Positions 9,021 through 19,562 are shown, counted from the first letter of the stretch. The stretch: 54,165 nucleotides of DNA from Bacteroidales bacterium (GCA_017448905.1 JAFSKP010000052.1:1-54165), one strand, 5' to 3'. The notes: generated by a model not told the origin, from the letters alone. Program-made: numbers and translations.

Positions 9021-10571
9021 ATGAAAAAACTGCTATTATTATCAATCGCTCTTGTGTCGATGTTCAGGCTCCAGGCACAGATAACAGAGTTGGAGGAGGT
9101 TCTTGTATCGTCCAGCGGCAATTACATCCATTACACCTCGGTGGTACGCAACTACAACGACACGATAAACATCCTGATGCTATACGGGCGGTTTCAGACC
9201 GAGGCGGCGACGGACTCTGCGATAGGACATTGCACCTTCTTCACGCAGAACACCAACACGGGAGTGATAACGCGCCTGTTCGACCTGACGAGGGGTCACA
9301 AAGTCAACGATGTCAGATTTGTCACCTTGCGGAAGATGGACGGAGTGTCGACGGAGGATTTCTGCTGTTTCTGCGGCACGAGGAGCCAGTTCGAGCGATA
9401 TGAGTACCCGATAAGCCTAGACCCAGGAGCGTTACCCATAGAGATTCATTCCAAACATGGTTTCGCCGGTTTTTTCTCCATGAGTGACGCGTTGAGCCCG
9501 ACCACCTCATGCACCGTGAAGTTCCGTGACGTGGAGAACACAAAAGAGCTATACAGGATGACCTGCTATGCGGAGGAGTACGGTCAGTACTACCATAATC
9601 AGAGTTCGTATATCGACAATGCAGTCCTGGACATTATTGGAACGGACGACACTCTTTACAGTCCATCATGCTTCTGCAGGGCCAAGTTCTATCCTGTATA
9701 CCCTGGAGGCGTCCATTGGGACAACAACATGAGGGTGAACATGACGGAAATACTCACCGACATCACTAAGACTGACGACTATGTGGTCACGGTGTCGCAC
9801 AACACCAATGGTGACAGTTTGTGGATTAGACACAGCGAGGTGGAGGACCATCTTGTTTCAGGGGGGCTTGAGCTCAATGACTTCGCCAATGCAATAGACT
9901 TCCAGTCAACCCTTGTCGAGGACGGGTGCGAGAATAACATTGAAATTGGTCCCTACCAGAGGCGAGATGACGCAAAGATATGCCATACGACAGGCAACGG
10001 CGTGGAGATAGGTTTTCGTTTTGACAACCTCGGGTATTGCGGCGTCATCAATGGCCAATACGACTACATCAACGGGACAATGACATTCTCGAGGGGTGCC
10101 TACTTGAAATCCTCACCCCTGATAAAGGAATTGGTATATCTGCCGGCGAACGATGCCACGGCGGTACTGTATAACGAGAGCTTGGATTTCGTGTCTGTCC
10201 TGAGATGGGAAGAGGACGGTTATTGCAAGTATCCGGTAAGGAGATATTATCATGACAATATCAGTGCGCAGTCGATAACGCTGCAGGAGAGGAATGGCTA
10301 CGAGCATCTACTATGGAGCGGCAGGAAGACGGACAACGCTATGTCCAACATGTTTCTGATGACCCAGCGGGGCGAGCAGGGGGACGGCTATACGAAAACC
10401 TGTCACAAACAGGATGCCGATCTCGCAAGTCCGACAGTTCTGGAGCATGCCACTGTCGAGAAGCAGATGCGAATCACGATCAGATATCCATTCGATGAGG
10501 AGCGCTATCCGGTCAGGTACATCCATTTCAACCCGGGAGTCATGGAAAAAGAGTTCCCGTGTGAGGAATAG
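9021..10571 (+). CDS. Secreted propeller-like protein, cassette component A (copy 2)
   Basis: 516 residues; signal peptide MKKLLLLSIALVSMFRLQA then Gln-Ile-Thr-Glu. Aligns along its length with the protein at 930: ITELEEVLVSSSGNYIHYTS is nearly identical and the middle has the same KMDGVSTEDFCCFCGTRSQF block. Divergence rises in the C-terminal half. No sorting domain. It lies 47 nt upstream of B copy 2. The gene keeps a uniform, GC-richer composition, unlike copy 1. An extracytoplasmic all-beta protein of unknown function, presumably working with B. The 132 nt upstream (8889-9020) are AT-rich and show no clear promoter. Confidence 0.85.
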   Translation: MKKLLLLSIALVSMFRLQAQITELEEVLVSSSGNYIHYTSVVRNYNDTINILMLYGRFQTEAATDSAIGHCTFFTQNTNTGVITRLFDLTRGHKVNDVRFVTLRKMDGVSTEDFCCFCGTRSQFERYEYPISLDPGALPIEIHSKHGFAGFFSMSDALSPTTSCTVKFRDVENTKELYRMTCYAEEYGQYYHNQSSYIDNAVLDIIGTDDTLYSPSCFCRAKFYPVYPGGVHWDNNMRVNMTEILTDITKTDDYVVTVSHNTNGDSLWIRHSEVEDHLVSGGLELNDFANAIDFQSTLVEDGCENNIEIGPYQRRDDAKICHTTGNGVEIGFRFDNLGYCGVINGQYDYINGTMTFSRGAYLKSSPLIKELVYLPANDATAVLYNESLDFVSVLRWEEDGYCKYPVRRYYHDNISAQSITLQERNGYEHLLWSGRKTDNAMSNMFLMTQRGEQGDGYTKTCHKQDADLASPTVLEHATVEKQMRITIRYPFDEERYPVRYIHFNPGVMEKEFPCEE

Positions 10572-10618
10572 GCAATAAAAGCATGATAATAACCGTTAAA
10601 CATAAAAACAGACAGACC

Positions 10619-12376
10619 ATGAAGACGATAAATAAGGTACTCATCAGCATCATAATGCTTGTCCTGCCGGGAGTGACATTTGCCTCGATGCCCGGGATGG
10701 AAGATTCCGGCGACACCATACCGATGGTTGTGCGTGACACATTTCCCGCCGATGTTCGCCAGCCGGAATACTACTACACCAAGTGGTTTGACGACTGTCC
10801 GAATTTTTTCCCCAATGGGGGTGTTGTGGACAGCTGTCTTTGCAGGTTCCCAAAATTCTGGAATTTCTACCTTGACAATTCTGTCGCCAAGTGGGAGTAT
10901 ACGCGCCACCACATGAAGGTGAAGGGTCTTGTGGCGATGGTTGACAGGTATACCCCGCAAACCGCTGCCGACGATTCACTCAAGCTCCCTGAATACTTAT
11001 ACCTCTACCAGTTGGTGGGGCGGCATTATGCACTTCTTCAGGATTATGGAATTATGGATGGTCTTGACCTTGTGTTGGTCGATTCAGTGCGGTGGGACAC
11101 TGCAGCGCCACGTGTGATGGAGCTCAGGCGCGGATGGAACGGGGAGTACAACCAGTATTGCTACATGTACGAGGCATATTTCGAGAACCCCGTGTATGTC
11201 GACTCCGACTTCTACATTTTCGGTTCCACCAACAGCAACGTCAAGCGATTCGTCGGATCGGCATACTGGAAATATATTCCTACCGAATATGTGGATATTA
11301 TGGATTGGGGTAGTTATTTTTTAGCCCCGGGTTGTGAAGAGGAAGATTATTACAAGTATATACACGATGAATTCTGTCGCATAGATGGAGAATGGGTCGG
11401 GATATATGACAAGCAAACCTCTTTGGGTTGGTACACCCCGTGGCCGGACAGTCCGTGGGGCTACTACTTGACCATCGCTGACCAGTGGACCCTTGATGCC
11501 GTGCCGAACGACACCGCCTACGGCGAGGTGCTGGGCGGGGGCCGCTGGCCCGACAGTGCCGACGTCACCATCGAGGCAGTGCCATCGTTCGGGTACATCT
11601 TCTACTCGTGGAGCGACGGCAGCACCGAGAACCCGAGGGTGATACACCTGACCAGCGACACCTCGTTCACGGCCATCTTCGCCACCACGGAGAGGTTCGC
11701 TCTTTCGCTGATGACCGACGACGAGGCCATGGGCTATGTCAGCGGCAGCGGGCTGTACCCCTGGGGTGCAGATGTCACAGTCACGGCGAACCCCTACCAC
11801 GAGTACAAGTTCTCGCGCTGGAACGACGGGGTGACGGACAATCCGCGCGTTGTTCATCTGACGAGCGACACGGCCTTCACCGCCTATTTCATTGCCAAGG
11901 AGTACTACACCGTCGAGGCTGTTGCCAACAATGGCGAGTGGGGCACGGTGGATGGCGGCGGCGTGTACATGGAGGGTGAGGAGGCGACGCTGGCGGTGGC
12001 CACGGCGCCGTTCTGCCTTTTCGAGGGCTGGTCGGACGGCGACTGGAGCCTGCCGCGCATTGTCACCGTGACGCGTGACACCCTTTTCACCGCCCTCTTC
12101 TCGTTCGACTCGGCGTGGGCTGCCGGTATCGGCACGGCGGGTGGGCTTGACTTCACCGCCATGCCGAACCCGACGACGGGTCACCTCACCGTTCGCTTGG
12201 ACCGGCCCGGGGACTGCGAGGTGGTGCTGCTCGACATGCGCGGCAGGGAACTCCTGCGAGTGAGTTCCACGGAGACCTCCGTCGACCTCGACCTCTCCCC
12301 GCTGCCGTCAGGCCAATATCTCCTGTTGGTGACAACAAGGGAGCGATGCGGAGTCCGCAAGGTCGTGAAGAAGTAA
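10619..12376 (+). CDS. T9SS-exported protein with InlB-like repeats, cassette component B (copy 2)
   Basis: 585 residues from ATG 10619; an upstream in-frame ATG at 10583 adds 12 polar residues before the signal peptide MKTINKVLISIIMLVLPGVT and is unlikely. Same architecture as B copy 1: family domain (FENPVYVDSDFYIFGSTNSN), three InlB-like repeats (W.DG, NPRVIHL, DTSFTAIF) and a type A sorting domain (MPNPTTGHLTVRLDRPGDCE, LLDMRGRELLRV, LPSGQYLLLV). From about 11930 to the end the DNA is almost the same as 3905-4320 of copy 1, while the front halves differ more, suggesting gene conversion. Followed after 14 nt by the BspA-like gene, so likely cotranscribed. Confidence 0.88.
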   Translation: MKTINKVLISIIMLVLPGVTFASMPGMEDSGDTIPMVVRDTFPADVRQPEYYYTKWFDDCPNFFPNGGVVDSCLCRFPKFWNFYLDNSVAKWEYTRHHMKVKGLVAMVDRYTPQTAADDSLKLPEYLYLYQLVGRHYALLQDYGIMDGLDLVLVDSVRWDTAAPRVMELRRGWNGEYNQYCYMYEAYFENPVYVDSDFYIFGSTNSNVKRFVGSAYWKYIPTEYVDIMDWGSYFLAPGCEEEDYYKYIHDEFCRIDGEWVGIYDKQTSLGWYTPWPDSPWGYYLTIADQWTLDAVPNDTAYGEVLGGGRWPDSADVTIEAVPSFGYIFYSWSDGSTENPRVIHLTSDTSFTAIFATTERFALSLMTDDEAMGYVSGSGLYPWGADVTVTANPYHEYKFSRWNDGVTDNPRVVHLTSDTAFTAYFIAKEYYTVEAVANNGEWGTVDGGGVYMEGEEATLAVATAPFCLFEGWSDGDWSLPRIVTVTRDTLFTALFSFDSAWAAGIGTAGGLDFTAMPNPTTGHLTVRLDRPGDCEVVLLDMRGRELLRVSSTETSVDLDLSPLPSGQYLLLVTTRERCGVRKVVKK

Positions 12377-12390
12377 AAAAAAGAATAGTC

Positions 12391-14145
12391 ATGAAAAAAG
12401 TATTTTTTATTATCCTGATTCAAATGATAGCCATAACACTGACGGCTAGGGATTTCGACGCGGTGACACCGTCGGGACACACGATATATTGCGACATCGT
12501 TGTCGGTGGAGTCAAGATTGTCGGGTGGGAGCACTCGCCCACCGACATTGAGCCGGTTCACCTTGTGATTCCATCCCTGGTCAACAACGGTTCTGTCAAC
12601 ATGCGTGTTGTGGCCATAGGCGACAATGCATTCCAAAACTCCAAAAATCTGGTGTCTTTGGAGCTGCCTACCACAATCAAATCCATTGGTCGGGAGGCCT
12701 TCATCAGATGCGTTGGGCTCGGCAGCATCGTCATTCCATCGAGTGTCGACAGCATCGGTGAGAATGCGTTCAAGTTTTTGCCCAATGTCGAATACTCGGG
12801 AACGTCTCATGGGGCGCCATGGGGTGCACTGAACATCAACGCTCACCGCGAAGGACAGTATTATTACTCGGACAGCTCGAAGAGACATATCGTCTGCTGC
12901 GACAGGGATGCTACAGAAGCTCTAATCCCGCCGACTGTTGTCTCTATTGGCGACAACGCTTTTACTTTCTGCTGCGGCATCACCTCGGTGGCAATAAACA
13001 GTTTTGTGGAACATCTGGGAAGCAGCGTTTTCAGTAGTTGCCATAGACTTGAGAATGTCAGTTTCAACCCTCGGCTTTCGAGCGGCGACGATGGTATTGG
13101 TGCGTTCTCAAACTGCACGGGCCTGAAGAGGGTATTGTTCGGCGACAGCGTCCATACAATTCCTTCCAGGTGCTTCGAATTCTGTTCGTCGCTGGAGAGG
13201 GTCATCATTCCGGACAACATTACGAGAGCTGGTACGTCAGTATTCGCAAACTGCACGTCACTTATCTCGGCTTTTCTGGGCAATGGTCTCACCGAGATCA
13301 GCAACTCCCTGTTCGAGGGCTGCACCAGCCTCAAGCATGCCGTTATGCCTGACGGTCTTGAATATCTGCGTTCGTACACGTTCGAGAATTGTAGCAGTCT
13401 TGAGACTGTCTATCTCGGGAAACAGTTGAGATCCATAGGTTCCAAGTCGTTCATCAATTGCAGCTCGCTTATAGAAATTGTTCTTCCTTCAAATATTAAC
13501 AATATTGGTACCAATGCTTTCAAGGGATGCCGAAACATAGGCAGGATTGTCTGCATGACAAGTTCAGTGCCGACGATGGGGGCTGGTGTCTTCGACAGTG
13601 TCGACACTGCCGCGGAAATCATTGTACCTTGCGGCAGCATCGACCTCTACAGCCAGGACAGCCAATGGGGACGGTTTGACAGCATTGTCGGCAAAAGCTA
13701 CTATATGGTGGTGACGACGAATAATCCTTCGTGGGGTGACGCCGTCGTTACGCGGCAGCCCACTTGTGAGGACAACACCTCTGTCATCGAGGCTATCCCT
13801 ACGGAGAACTGTCGTTTTGTAAGTTGGAGCGACGGCAGCACTGATAACCCCCGCCAGATTGTATACGATGGTGAGGGCTACGCCTACCGCAAAGCAGTTT
13901 TTGCATCGTTGGTGGGCATTGGTTCAGTGGAAGCGCAACCCGACATAAAGGTGTACGGCTCGTCGGGTTCTATTGTCATCGAGGGTGCAGATGGAGAGAC
14001 AGTCCGGGTGTTCGACATGATGGGTCGTCAAATACTCGGCTGCATCATCACCTCTTCACATTTCAACATCAGCACTTCTCGCTTAACGAGGGGCATCTAC
14101 CTCGTCAAAATCGGCAACCGCAAAGCCAGAAAAGTAGTCTTGTGA
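12391..14145 (+). CDS. BspA-like leucine-rich-repeat surface protein with T9SS sorting domain
   Basis: 584 residues from ATG 12391 (an in-frame ATG at 12346 lies inside the preceding gene). Signal peptide MKKVFFIILIQMIAITLTA. Residues ~65-430 are LRR_5/BspA-type repeats with the recurring I..IG..AF..C..L..V.LP..... pattern (e.g. IKSIGREAFIRCVGLGSIVI, ISNSLFEGCTSLKHAVMP). One InlB-like repeat follows at ~445-510 (CRFVSWSDGSTDNPRQIVY). The end is a Por-type sorting domain (VRVFDMMGRQIL, LTRGIYLVKI, RKARKVVL). BspA proteins of Tannerella and related bacteria bind host matrix proteins and other cells; that role here is inference. Last gene of the left island; terminator at 14182. Confidence 0.9.
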   Translation: MKKVFFIILIQMIAITLTARDFDAVTPSGHTIYCDIVVGGVKIVGWEHSPTDIEPVHLVIPSLVNNGSVNMRVVAIGDNAFQNSKNLVSLELPTTIKSIGREAFIRCVGLGSIVIPSSVDSIGENAFKFLPNVEYSGTSHGAPWGALNINAHREGQYYYSDSSKRHIVCCDRDATEALIPPTVVSIGDNAFTFCCGITSVAINSFVEHLGSSVFSSCHRLENVSFNPRLSSGDDGIGAFSNCTGLKRVLFGDSVHTIPSRCFEFCSSLERVIIPDNITRAGTSVFANCTSLISAFLGNGLTEISNSLFEGCTSLKHAVMPDGLEYLRSYTFENCSSLETVYLGKQLRSIGSKSFINCSSLIEIVLPSNINNIGTNAFKGCRNIGRIVCMTSSVPTMGAGVFDSVDTAAEIIVPCGSIDLYSQDSQWGRFDSIVGKSYYMVVTTNNPSWGDAVVTRQPTCEDNTSVIEAIPTENCRFVSWSDGSTDNPRQIVYDGEGYAYRKAVFASLVGIGSVEAQPDIKVYGSSGSIVIEGADGETVRVFDMMGRQILGCIITSSHFNISTSRLTRGIYLVKIGNRKARKVVL

Positions 14146-14181
14146 TTTTTTTTCAACAAAGCCTGTTGATAATTCCTGAAA

Positions 14182-14237
14182 TTACGGCTCATTTTTGTCT
14201 GTTTTCATGGTCAGGAAATGAGCCGTAACTTTTTTTA
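14182..14237 (+). terminator. Strong intrinsic terminator closing the secreted-protein island
   Basis: Perfect 13-bp inverted repeat TTACGGCTCATTT (14182-14194) and AAATGAGCCGTAA (14216-14228), 21-nt loop, then C and eight T. It lies 36 nt after the BspA-like gene stop and insulates the ribosomal operon from the upstream genes. Confidence 0.85.
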
Positions 14238-14326
14238 TTAAGTGAAAAATTACTTTCGTAACTAACAGATAATAAATGTCTCTATGATATTTTAACATTA
14301 ATTATGAAATTTAGTTAGCATCCTTT

Positions 14327-14357
14327 TTTGCCATTTTTCAAAATGATAGTAATTTTG
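14327..14357 (+). promoter_or_regulatory. Bacteroidetes-type promoter of the ribosomal superoperon
   Basis: TTTG at 14327-14330, exactly 19 nt, then TAATTTTG at 14350-14357. This fits the Bacteroidetes housekeeping sigma consensus TTTG-N19-TAnnTTTG. Transcription would start near 14364, leaving a leader of ~75 nt before rpsL. The only full match in the 292-nt gap. Confidence 0.8.
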
Positions 14358-14437
14358 CACTCCGTTTTGTGGGCGTGTCATGCCCATATCCATCATTGGA
14401 AAACATTAATTTAGAACAGTTAATATAAAAATCAGAA

Positions 14438-14827
14438 ATGCCAACAATTCAGCAATTAGTTCGCAAAGGACGTCAGAAAATGGAGTACAAAAGCAAGTCT
14501 CCCGCCCTCGACTCTTGTCCGCAACGTCGTGGTGTCTGCACCCGTGTCTACACCACCACCCCCAAGAAACCTAACTCGGCCATGCGTAAGGTGGCACGTG
14601 TCCGCCTCACCAACCAGAAGGAGGTCAACGCCTACATCCCCGGCGAGGGTCACAATCTCCAGGAGCACTCCATCGTCATGATCCGTGGCGGCCGTGTCAA
14701 GGACCTGCCAGGCGTTCGTTATCACATCATCCGTGGTGCCCTCGACACCTCCGGAGTCGACGGTCGCCGCCAGCGCCGCTCCAAATATGGCGCCAAGCGT
14801 CCGAAACAGGCCGCTGCCAAGAAGTAA
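14438..14827 (+). CDS. rpsL: 30S ribosomal protein S12
   Basis: 129 residues, the usual length. S12 sits in the decoding centre of the 30S subunit. The hallmark loops [11 protein letters not shown] (40-50) and [13 protein letters not shown] (84-96) are intact. Lys43 and Lys88, where substitutions give streptomycin resistance in other bacteria, are both present, so the allele looks wild type. First gene of the merged str-S10-spc-alpha operon, 80 nt after its promoter; rpsG follows after 38 nt. AT-rich leader without a Shine-Dalgarno, as is normal for Bacteroidetes. Confidence 0.98.
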   Translation: MPTIQQLVRKGRQKMEYKSKSPALDSCPQRRGVCTRVYTTTPKKPNSAMRKVARVRLTNQKEVNAYIPGEGHNLQEHSIVMIRGGRVKDLPGVRYHIIRGALDTSGVDGRRQRRSKYGAKRPKQAAAKK

Positions 14828-14865
14828 ATCAGAATTGTCAAATCAGATTTTAGCTTGATAAAGAA

Positions 14866-15333
14866 ATGAGAAAAGCAAAACCAAAAAAGAGAATCATCCT
14901 CCCGGATCCCAAATATAATGATGTCCTCGTCACCAAGTTCGTCAACAACCTCATGATGGGCGGCAAGAAAACCATCGCCTACAAGATTTTCTATGAGGCC
15001 ATAGATGTCGTCGCCGACCGCACCAAGGAAGACGGCCTCGAGGTCTGGAAGAAAGCCCTGGCCAACATCACCCCCTCTGTCGAGGTCAAGAGCCGCCGTA
15101 TAGGTGGCGCCACTTTCCAGGTGCCGACCGAAATCCGCCCTGAACGCAAGCAGTCAATCGGCATGAAGAACCTCATCTCATTCTCGCGCAAACGCAGTGA
15201 GAAGACCATGGCTCTGAAACTCGCCGCTGAGATTCAGGCAGCCTACAAGGAAGAGGGCGCCGCATTCAAGCGTAAAGAGGATATCCACCGTATGGCTGAG
15301 GCCAACAAGGCCTTCTCGCACTTCAGATTCTAA
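14866..15333 (+). CDS. rpsG: 30S ribosomal protein S7
   Basis: 155 residues, typical for the shorter bacterial S7. S7 nucleates assembly of the 30S head by binding the 3-prime domain of 16S rRNA and contacts E-site tRNA. Recognised by the basic N terminus with [18 protein letters not shown], the [11 protein letters not shown] segment (residues ~84-94) and the end [15 protein letters not shown]. In E. coli S7 is the repressor of the str operon; no equivalent binding site could be judged here. 66 nt before fusA. Confidence 0.98.
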   Translation: MRKAKPKKRIILPDPKYNDVLVTKFVNNLMMGGKKTIAYKIFYEAIDVVADRTKEDGLEVWKKALANITPSVEVKSRRIGGATFQVPTEIRPERKQSIGMKNLISFSRKRSEKTMALKLAAEIQAAYKEEGAAFKRKEDIHRMAEANKAFSHFRF

Positions 15334-15399
15334 TGCCCTCCAGTCATTCCCCAATCCGCACCATTCATTCATAACCCATTCATCCCAAAACGATAGTTC

Positions 15400-17493
15400 A
15401 TGTCCGATCTGCATTATACAAGGAATATTGGCATCATGGCTCACATAGATGCCGGCAAGACGACCACCACGGAGCGTATCCTGTTCTATACGGGCAAGAA
15501 TTACAAGCTCGGCGAGACCCACGAGGGTAGCGCAACGATGGACTGGATGGTGCAGGAACAGGAACGCGGCATCACTATCACTTCTGCCGCCACCACCGTC
15601 TATTGGAACTGGCACGACAACCGATACAAATACAACATTATCGACACCCCAGGTCATGTCGATTTCACTGTCGAGGTGGAGCGCTCGCTCCGCGTCCTTG
15701 ACGGTGCAATCGCCATCTTCTGTGCCGTGGGTGGTGTCGAACCCCAGTCGGAGACCGTCTGGCGTCAGGCCGACAAGTACAATGTCCCACGCATCGCTTT
15801 CATCAATAAGATGGACCGCGCCGGCGCCGACTTCTTCTCTGTTGTCAGCCAGATCAAGGAACGTCTCGGTGCCAATCCCATCCCCATCGAAATCCCTATC
15901 GGCCAGGAAGACCTCTACAAGGGTGTCGTTGACCTTATTTCGAACAAGGCTCTCGTGTGGGATGAGAGCTCCAACGGCCAACACTTCGAGGAGATACCCA
16001 TGCCCGACGACCTGAAAGAGGTTGCCGCAGAGTACCGTCAGCGTCTTATCGAAGGCGTGGCCGAGGAGAACGAGGAACTCATGATGAAGTTCTTCGACGA
16101 CCCCGACTCCATCACCGCCGACGAGGTTATCGCTGAAATACGTAAAGCCACTCTTGCCCGCAAAATCGTTCCTGTCATGTGCGGCTCGGCGTTCAAAAAC
16201 AAAGGTATCCAGACCTTGCTCGATGCCGTCGCCGCTTTTCTCCCTTCGCCACTCGACATCGATGATGTGGTGGGTATCAACCCCAAGACCGAAAAGGAAG
16301 AGACCCGCAAGATTGACGTCAAGGCTCCGTTCTCGGCTCTTGCTTTCAAGATTGCCACCGACCCTTACGTCGGACGGCTCTGTTTCTTCCGCGTCTATTC
16401 CGGCTCGCTCGAGTCAGGCTCGTACGTCTACAATGCCAATACCGGCAAGAAGGAGCGTATCTCGCGCATCATGCAGATGCATTCCAACAAGCAGAACCCC
16501 CTCGACCGCATAGAAGCTGGCGACATCGGGGCTGCTGTGGGCTTCAAAGACATTAAGACGGGCCATACTCTCTGCGACGAGCATCACCCTATCGTCCTCG
16601 AGTCTATGATTTTCCCTGAACCGGTCATCAGCATCGCTGTCGAACCTCTCGTCCAGGCAGACATGGACAAGCTTACCAATGCCCTCATCAAGCTGGCCGA
16701 GGAAGACCCCACTTTCCGCGTCAAGACCGACGAGGTGTCGGGTCAGACCATCATCAGCGGTATGGGCGAGCTCCATCTTGACATCATCCTCGACCGTCTG
16801 CGCCGCGAGTTCGGTGTGGAGGTCAACCAGGGTCGACCTGAGGTCGCCTACAAAGAGGCCATCACGCAGACTGTCCAGCACCACGAAATCTACAAGAAGC
16901 AGACGGGCGGTAAGGGCAAGTTCGCCGACATCCTCTTCGAGATAGGCCCCGCCGACGAAGGTGTCAAGGGTCTTCAGTTCGTCAACGAGGTCAAGGGCGG
17001 CAATATCCCCAAAGAGTATATACCGGCTATCGAGAAAGGCTTCAAGGATGCCATGCTCAACGGTGTCCTCGCCGGCTATCCCCTCGACAGCATGAAGGTC
17101 CGTGTCATCGACGGCTCGTTCCATCCGGTCGACTCAGACCAGCTCTCTTTCGAGGTCTGCGCCAAGATTGGTTTCAAGAATGCCTGCCGTAAGGCCATGC
17201 CTGTCCTGCTCGAACCTGTCATGAAACTTGAGGTGCTTACCCCCGACGCATACGTGGGCGATGTCACCGGCGACCTCAACAGGCGACGCGGCATGCTTGA
17301 GAATATCACTGCCAAGGTCGGAGTGCAGGCCATCCATGCCCTGGTCCCGCTGGAGCGGATGTTCGGCTATGTCACCTCTCTCCGCACCATCACCTCGGGA
17401 CGTGCCAACTCGACCATGGAGTTCTCCCATTATGCCGAGGTGAGCAAAGACCTCCAGGATTCCATTCTGAAAAGCAAATACATTTATCAATAA
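15400..17493 (+). CDS. fusA: Elongation factor G
   Basis: 697 residues, full length. GTPase that drives ribosomal translocation and, with RRF, ribosome recycling. G1 [12 protein letters not shown] (~14-25), G2 region [12 protein letters not shown]3 DTPGHVDF and G4 [10 protein letters not shown] are all present; domains II-V follow, ending with the C-terminal fold. The next gene is rpsJ after only 22 nt; tuf, which sits between fusA and rpsJ in many bacteria, is absent. Confidence 0.98.
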   Translation: MSDLHYTRNIGIMAHIDAGKTTTTERILFYTGKNYKLGETHEGSATMDWMVQEQERGITITSAATTVYWNWHDNRYKYNIIDTPGHVDFTVEVERSLRVLDGAIAIFCAVGGVEPQSETVWRQADKYNVPRIAFINKMDRAGADFFSVVSQIKERLGANPIPIEIPIGQEDLYKGVVDLISNKALVWDESSNGQHFEEIPMPDDLKEVAAEYRQRLIEGVAEENEELMMKFFDDPDSITADEVIAEIRKATLARKIVPVMCGSAFKNKGIQTLLDAVAAFLPSPLDIDDVVGINPKTEKEETRKIDVKAPFSALAFKIATDPYVGRLCFFRVYSGSLESGSYVYNANTGKKERISRIMQMHSNKQNPLDRIEAGDIGAAVGFKDIKTGHTLCDEHHPIVLESMIFPEPVISIAVEPLVQADMDKLTNALIKLAEEDPTFRVKTDEVSGQTIISGMGELHLDIILDRLRREFGVEVNQGRPEVAYKEAITQTVQHHEIYKKQTGGKGKFADILFEIGPADEGVKGLQFVNEVKGGNIPKEYIPAIEKGFKDAMLNGVLAGYPLDSMKVRVIDGSFHPVDSDQLSFEVCAKIGFKNACRKAMPVLLEPVMKLEVLTPDAYVGDVTGDLNRRRGMLENITAKVGVQAIHALVPLERMFGYVTSLRTITSGRANSTMEFSHYAEVSKDLQDSILKSKYIYQ

Positions 17494-17515
17494 AGATCTC
17501 TAAATCAAAAAAACC

Positions 17516-17824
17516 GTGAGTCAAAGAATCAGAATCAAACTCAAATCTTACGATCATAACCTCGTCGACAAGTCGGCTGAGAAGATCGTCAAGACCGTCA
17601 AGATGACGGGTGCTGTGGTCAACGGCCCCATACCGCTGCCGACCAACAAAAAGATTTTTACTGTCAACCGCTCAACCTTCGTCAACAAGAAGTCGCGCGA
17701 GCAGTTCGAACTCAGCTCCTACAAGCGCCTGATGGACATCGAAATCAACGACCGTACCAAGACTATCGACGCTCTCATGAAGCTTGAACTCCCCAGTGGT
17801 GTCGAAGTAGAAATCAAAGTGTGA
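17516..17824 (+). CDS. rpsJ: 30S ribosomal protein S10 (GTG start)
   Basis: 102 residues starting [17 protein letters not shown] from GTG 17516; no ATG lies nearby upstream in frame, and the family N terminus begins exactly there. Contains the conserved [20 protein letters not shown] loop that contacts 16S rRNA in the 30S head. In E. coli S10 (NusE) also acts in NusB antitermination. Starts the S10 part of the operon. A 6-bp hairpin (17845-17860) lies in the 79-nt gap before rplC. Confidence 0.97.
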   Translation: MSQRIRIKLKSYDHNLVDKSAEKIVKTVKMTGAVVNGPIPLPTNKKIFTVNRSTFVNKKSREQFELSSYKRLMDIEINDRTKTIDALMKLELPSGVEVEIKV

Positions 17825-17903
17825 GTTAACTCAGCCAATGCCTCTGCGGCTCCTGCCGCATGTATGCTGAAATCTAAAAACAACTAATCCATCAAAAAAA
17901 GAA

Positions 17904-18533
17904 ATGTCAGGATTATTAGGTAAAAAAATTGGAATGACCAGTCTTTTTGATGCCGACGGTAAGCAGATACCGTGCACTGTTATTGAAGCTGGTCCTTGTG
18001 TCGTCACACAAGTCAGAACTATCGAAAAGGACGGCTATGAAGCCATCCAGTTGGCTTTTGGCGAGAAGAAAGAGTCTCGCACCAACAAGCCTATGAGAGG
18101 CCATTTCGCTAAGGCCGGCACCACCCCCAAACGCTATCTCGCCGAGTTCAGCCGCTTCGAGGAGGGCCACAAAAAGAAATATGGTGAAGTCTTGACCGTC
18201 GACGTCTTCCAGGAAGGCGAGTTCGTCGATGTCGTCGGTACTTCCAAAGGTAAAGGTTTCCAGGGCGTTGTCAAAAGACATGGTTTCGGCGGTGTTGGAG
18301 ATCTCACTCACGGTCAGCATGACCGCCTCCGCGCCCCTGGTTCAATAGGTGCATCATCCTATCCCTCGCGTATCTTCAAGGGTATGCGTATGGCCGGCCA
18401 GACAGGCAACCATCGTGTTAAGGTCCAGAACCTTCAGGTTGTCAAGATTATCGCCGAGAAGAACTTAATGATTGTCAAAGGTTCTGTACCGGGCCCCAAA
18501 GGCTCAATTGTCAAACTTGAAAGATGGAGTTAA
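17904..18533 (+). CDS. rplC: 50S ribosomal protein L3
   Basis: 209 residues. Binds 23S rRNA near the peptidyl transferase centre and is one of two assembly initiators. Start [16 protein letters not shown] and the central loop [20 protein letters not shown] (residues ~116-135), with [17 protein letters not shown] after it, are diagnostic. The Gln in SHGQHDR-like position ([12 protein letters not shown]), which is methylated in E. coli L3, is present. rplD starts 7 nt later. Confidence 0.98.
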   Translation: MSGLLGKKIGMTSLFDADGKQIPCTVIEAGPCVVTQVRTIEKDGYEAIQLAFGEKKESRTNKPMRGHFAKAGTTPKRYLAEFSRFEEGHKKKYGEVLTVDVFQEGEFVDVVGTSKGKGFQGVVKRHGFGGVGDLTHGQHDRLRAPGSIGASSYPSRIFKGMRMAGQTGNHRVKVQNLQVVKIIAEKNLMIVKGSVPGPKGSIVKLERWS

Positions 18534-18540
18534 TTTAGAC

Positions 18541-19176
18541 ATGGAGATTAAAGTTTATAACATCAACGGAAGCGAAACCGGTAGAACCATCATGCTCGAC
18601 GATTCTATCTTCGCTATGGAGCAACCCAACGACCACGCTATCTACCTCGATGTCAAGCAGTACTTGGCTGACCAGCGTCAGGGTACCAGCAAAGCTAAAG
18701 AACGCAGCGAGAATGCACATAGCACGCGCAAACTGAAACGCCAGAAAGGCACCGGCGGCGCCCGTTCGGGCGACTTGAAGAGCCCCGTCTTCGTCGGTGG
18801 CGGTACCATTTTCGGACCCAAACCGCGCGACTACCGCTTCAAGCTCAACATCAAGGTGAAACGTCTTGCCCGCCGCTCCGCCCTTAGCCACAAGGCTGCC
18901 GACAGCGCCCTCACCGTCGTCGAGAATTTCTCTTTCGATGCCCCCAAGACCAAGCGTATGATCGAGGTCCTCGACAAACTCAACGTGAAAGACAAAAAAT
19001 CACTTTTTGTAATTGAGAATCAAAATAATTTCGTATCTTTGTCTGCTCGTAACCTGAAAAACGTTAAGGTCGTAAACGTGTCACAGTTAAATACATACGA
19101 CATCGTCAACGCCTCTAACGTCGTTCTTTCCGAGGGGTCAATTTCCGAAATTACGCGCGTCTTAGCAGTGAAATAA
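18541..19176 (+). CDS. rplD: 50S ribosomal protein L4
   Basis: 211 residues from ATG 18541; longer readings would run into rplC. The exit-tunnel loop segment [20 protein letters not shown] (residues ~77-96) identifies L4. In E. coli L4 represses the S10 operon by acting on its leader; whether that holds here cannot be seen. The 3-prime fifth (from ~18990) is much more AT-rich than the rest and contains a promoter-like motif (see 19013). Confidence 0.97.
   Translation: MEIKVYNINGSETGRTIMLDDSIFAMEQPNDHAIYLDVKQYLADQRQGTSKAKERSENAHSTRKLKRQKGTGGARSGDLKSPVFVGGGTIFGPKPRDYRFKLNIKVKRLARRSALSHKAADSALTVVENFSFDAPKTKRMIEVLDKLNVKDKKSLFVIENQNNFVSLSARNLKNVKVVNVSQLNTYDIVNASNVVLSEGSISEITRVLAVK
19013..19041 (+). 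promoter_or_regulatory. Possible internal promoter inside rplD
   Basis: TTG at 19013-19015, 18 nt, then TATCTTTG at 19034-19041, one base short of the preferred 19-nt spacing. It lies in an AT-rich patch of rplD, ~170 nt before rplW, so it could add transcription of the distal S10 genes. A motif match only. Confidence 0.35.
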
Positions 19177-19211
19177 TGTTTGTATCCACAACGTTTAAGA
19201 TTTTTTAACAA

Positions 19212-19562
19212 ATGAATATATTAGTCAAACCGCTCATCAGCGAAAAAATGACCCGCCTTACAGAGGCTGCGGCTGAGCCCAAGCTCAACCGCATTCAGCG
19301 TCACAAAGGCATCGCTCTCAAACCTGCCAACAACCGCTATGGTTTCATCGTTGACAAGCGCGCTAACAAAATCGAGATCAAGAAGGCTGTCGAGGAGTTC
19401 TATAATGTCAAGGTTGCAGATGTCAACACGATGAACTATTCCGGCAAGGCCAAGTCGCGCTACACCAAAGCCGGCTTCCTACAGGGTCGCACCAACGCTT
19501 TCAAGAAAGCCATCGTCACCCTCGCACCCGACAACACCATCGATTTCTACAGCAGCATCTAA
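19212..19562 (+). CDS. rplW: 50S ribosomal protein L23
   Basis: 116 residues, slightly longer than the ~100 of E. coli because of an insert after SEKMTRLTEAAAEPKLNRIQ. The core YGFIVDKRANKIEIKKAVEE and NTMNYSGKAKSR are the L23 fold. L23 lies at the tunnel exit and docks trigger factor and SRP. Followed by a 145-nt gap, the widest in the operon, holding a 16-nt tandem repeat. Confidence 0.96.
   Translation: MNILVKPLISEKMTRLTEAAAEPKLNRIQRHKGIALKPANNRYGFIVDKRANKIEIKKAVEEFYNVKVADVNTMNYSGKAKSRYTKAGFLQGRTNAFKKAIVTLAPDNTIDFYSSI

Noticed and set aside
17494..17515. A missing or broken tuf gene between fusA and rpsJ
   Set aside because: The gap is only 22 nt with no remnant; absence of tuf here is normal for Bacteroidetes.
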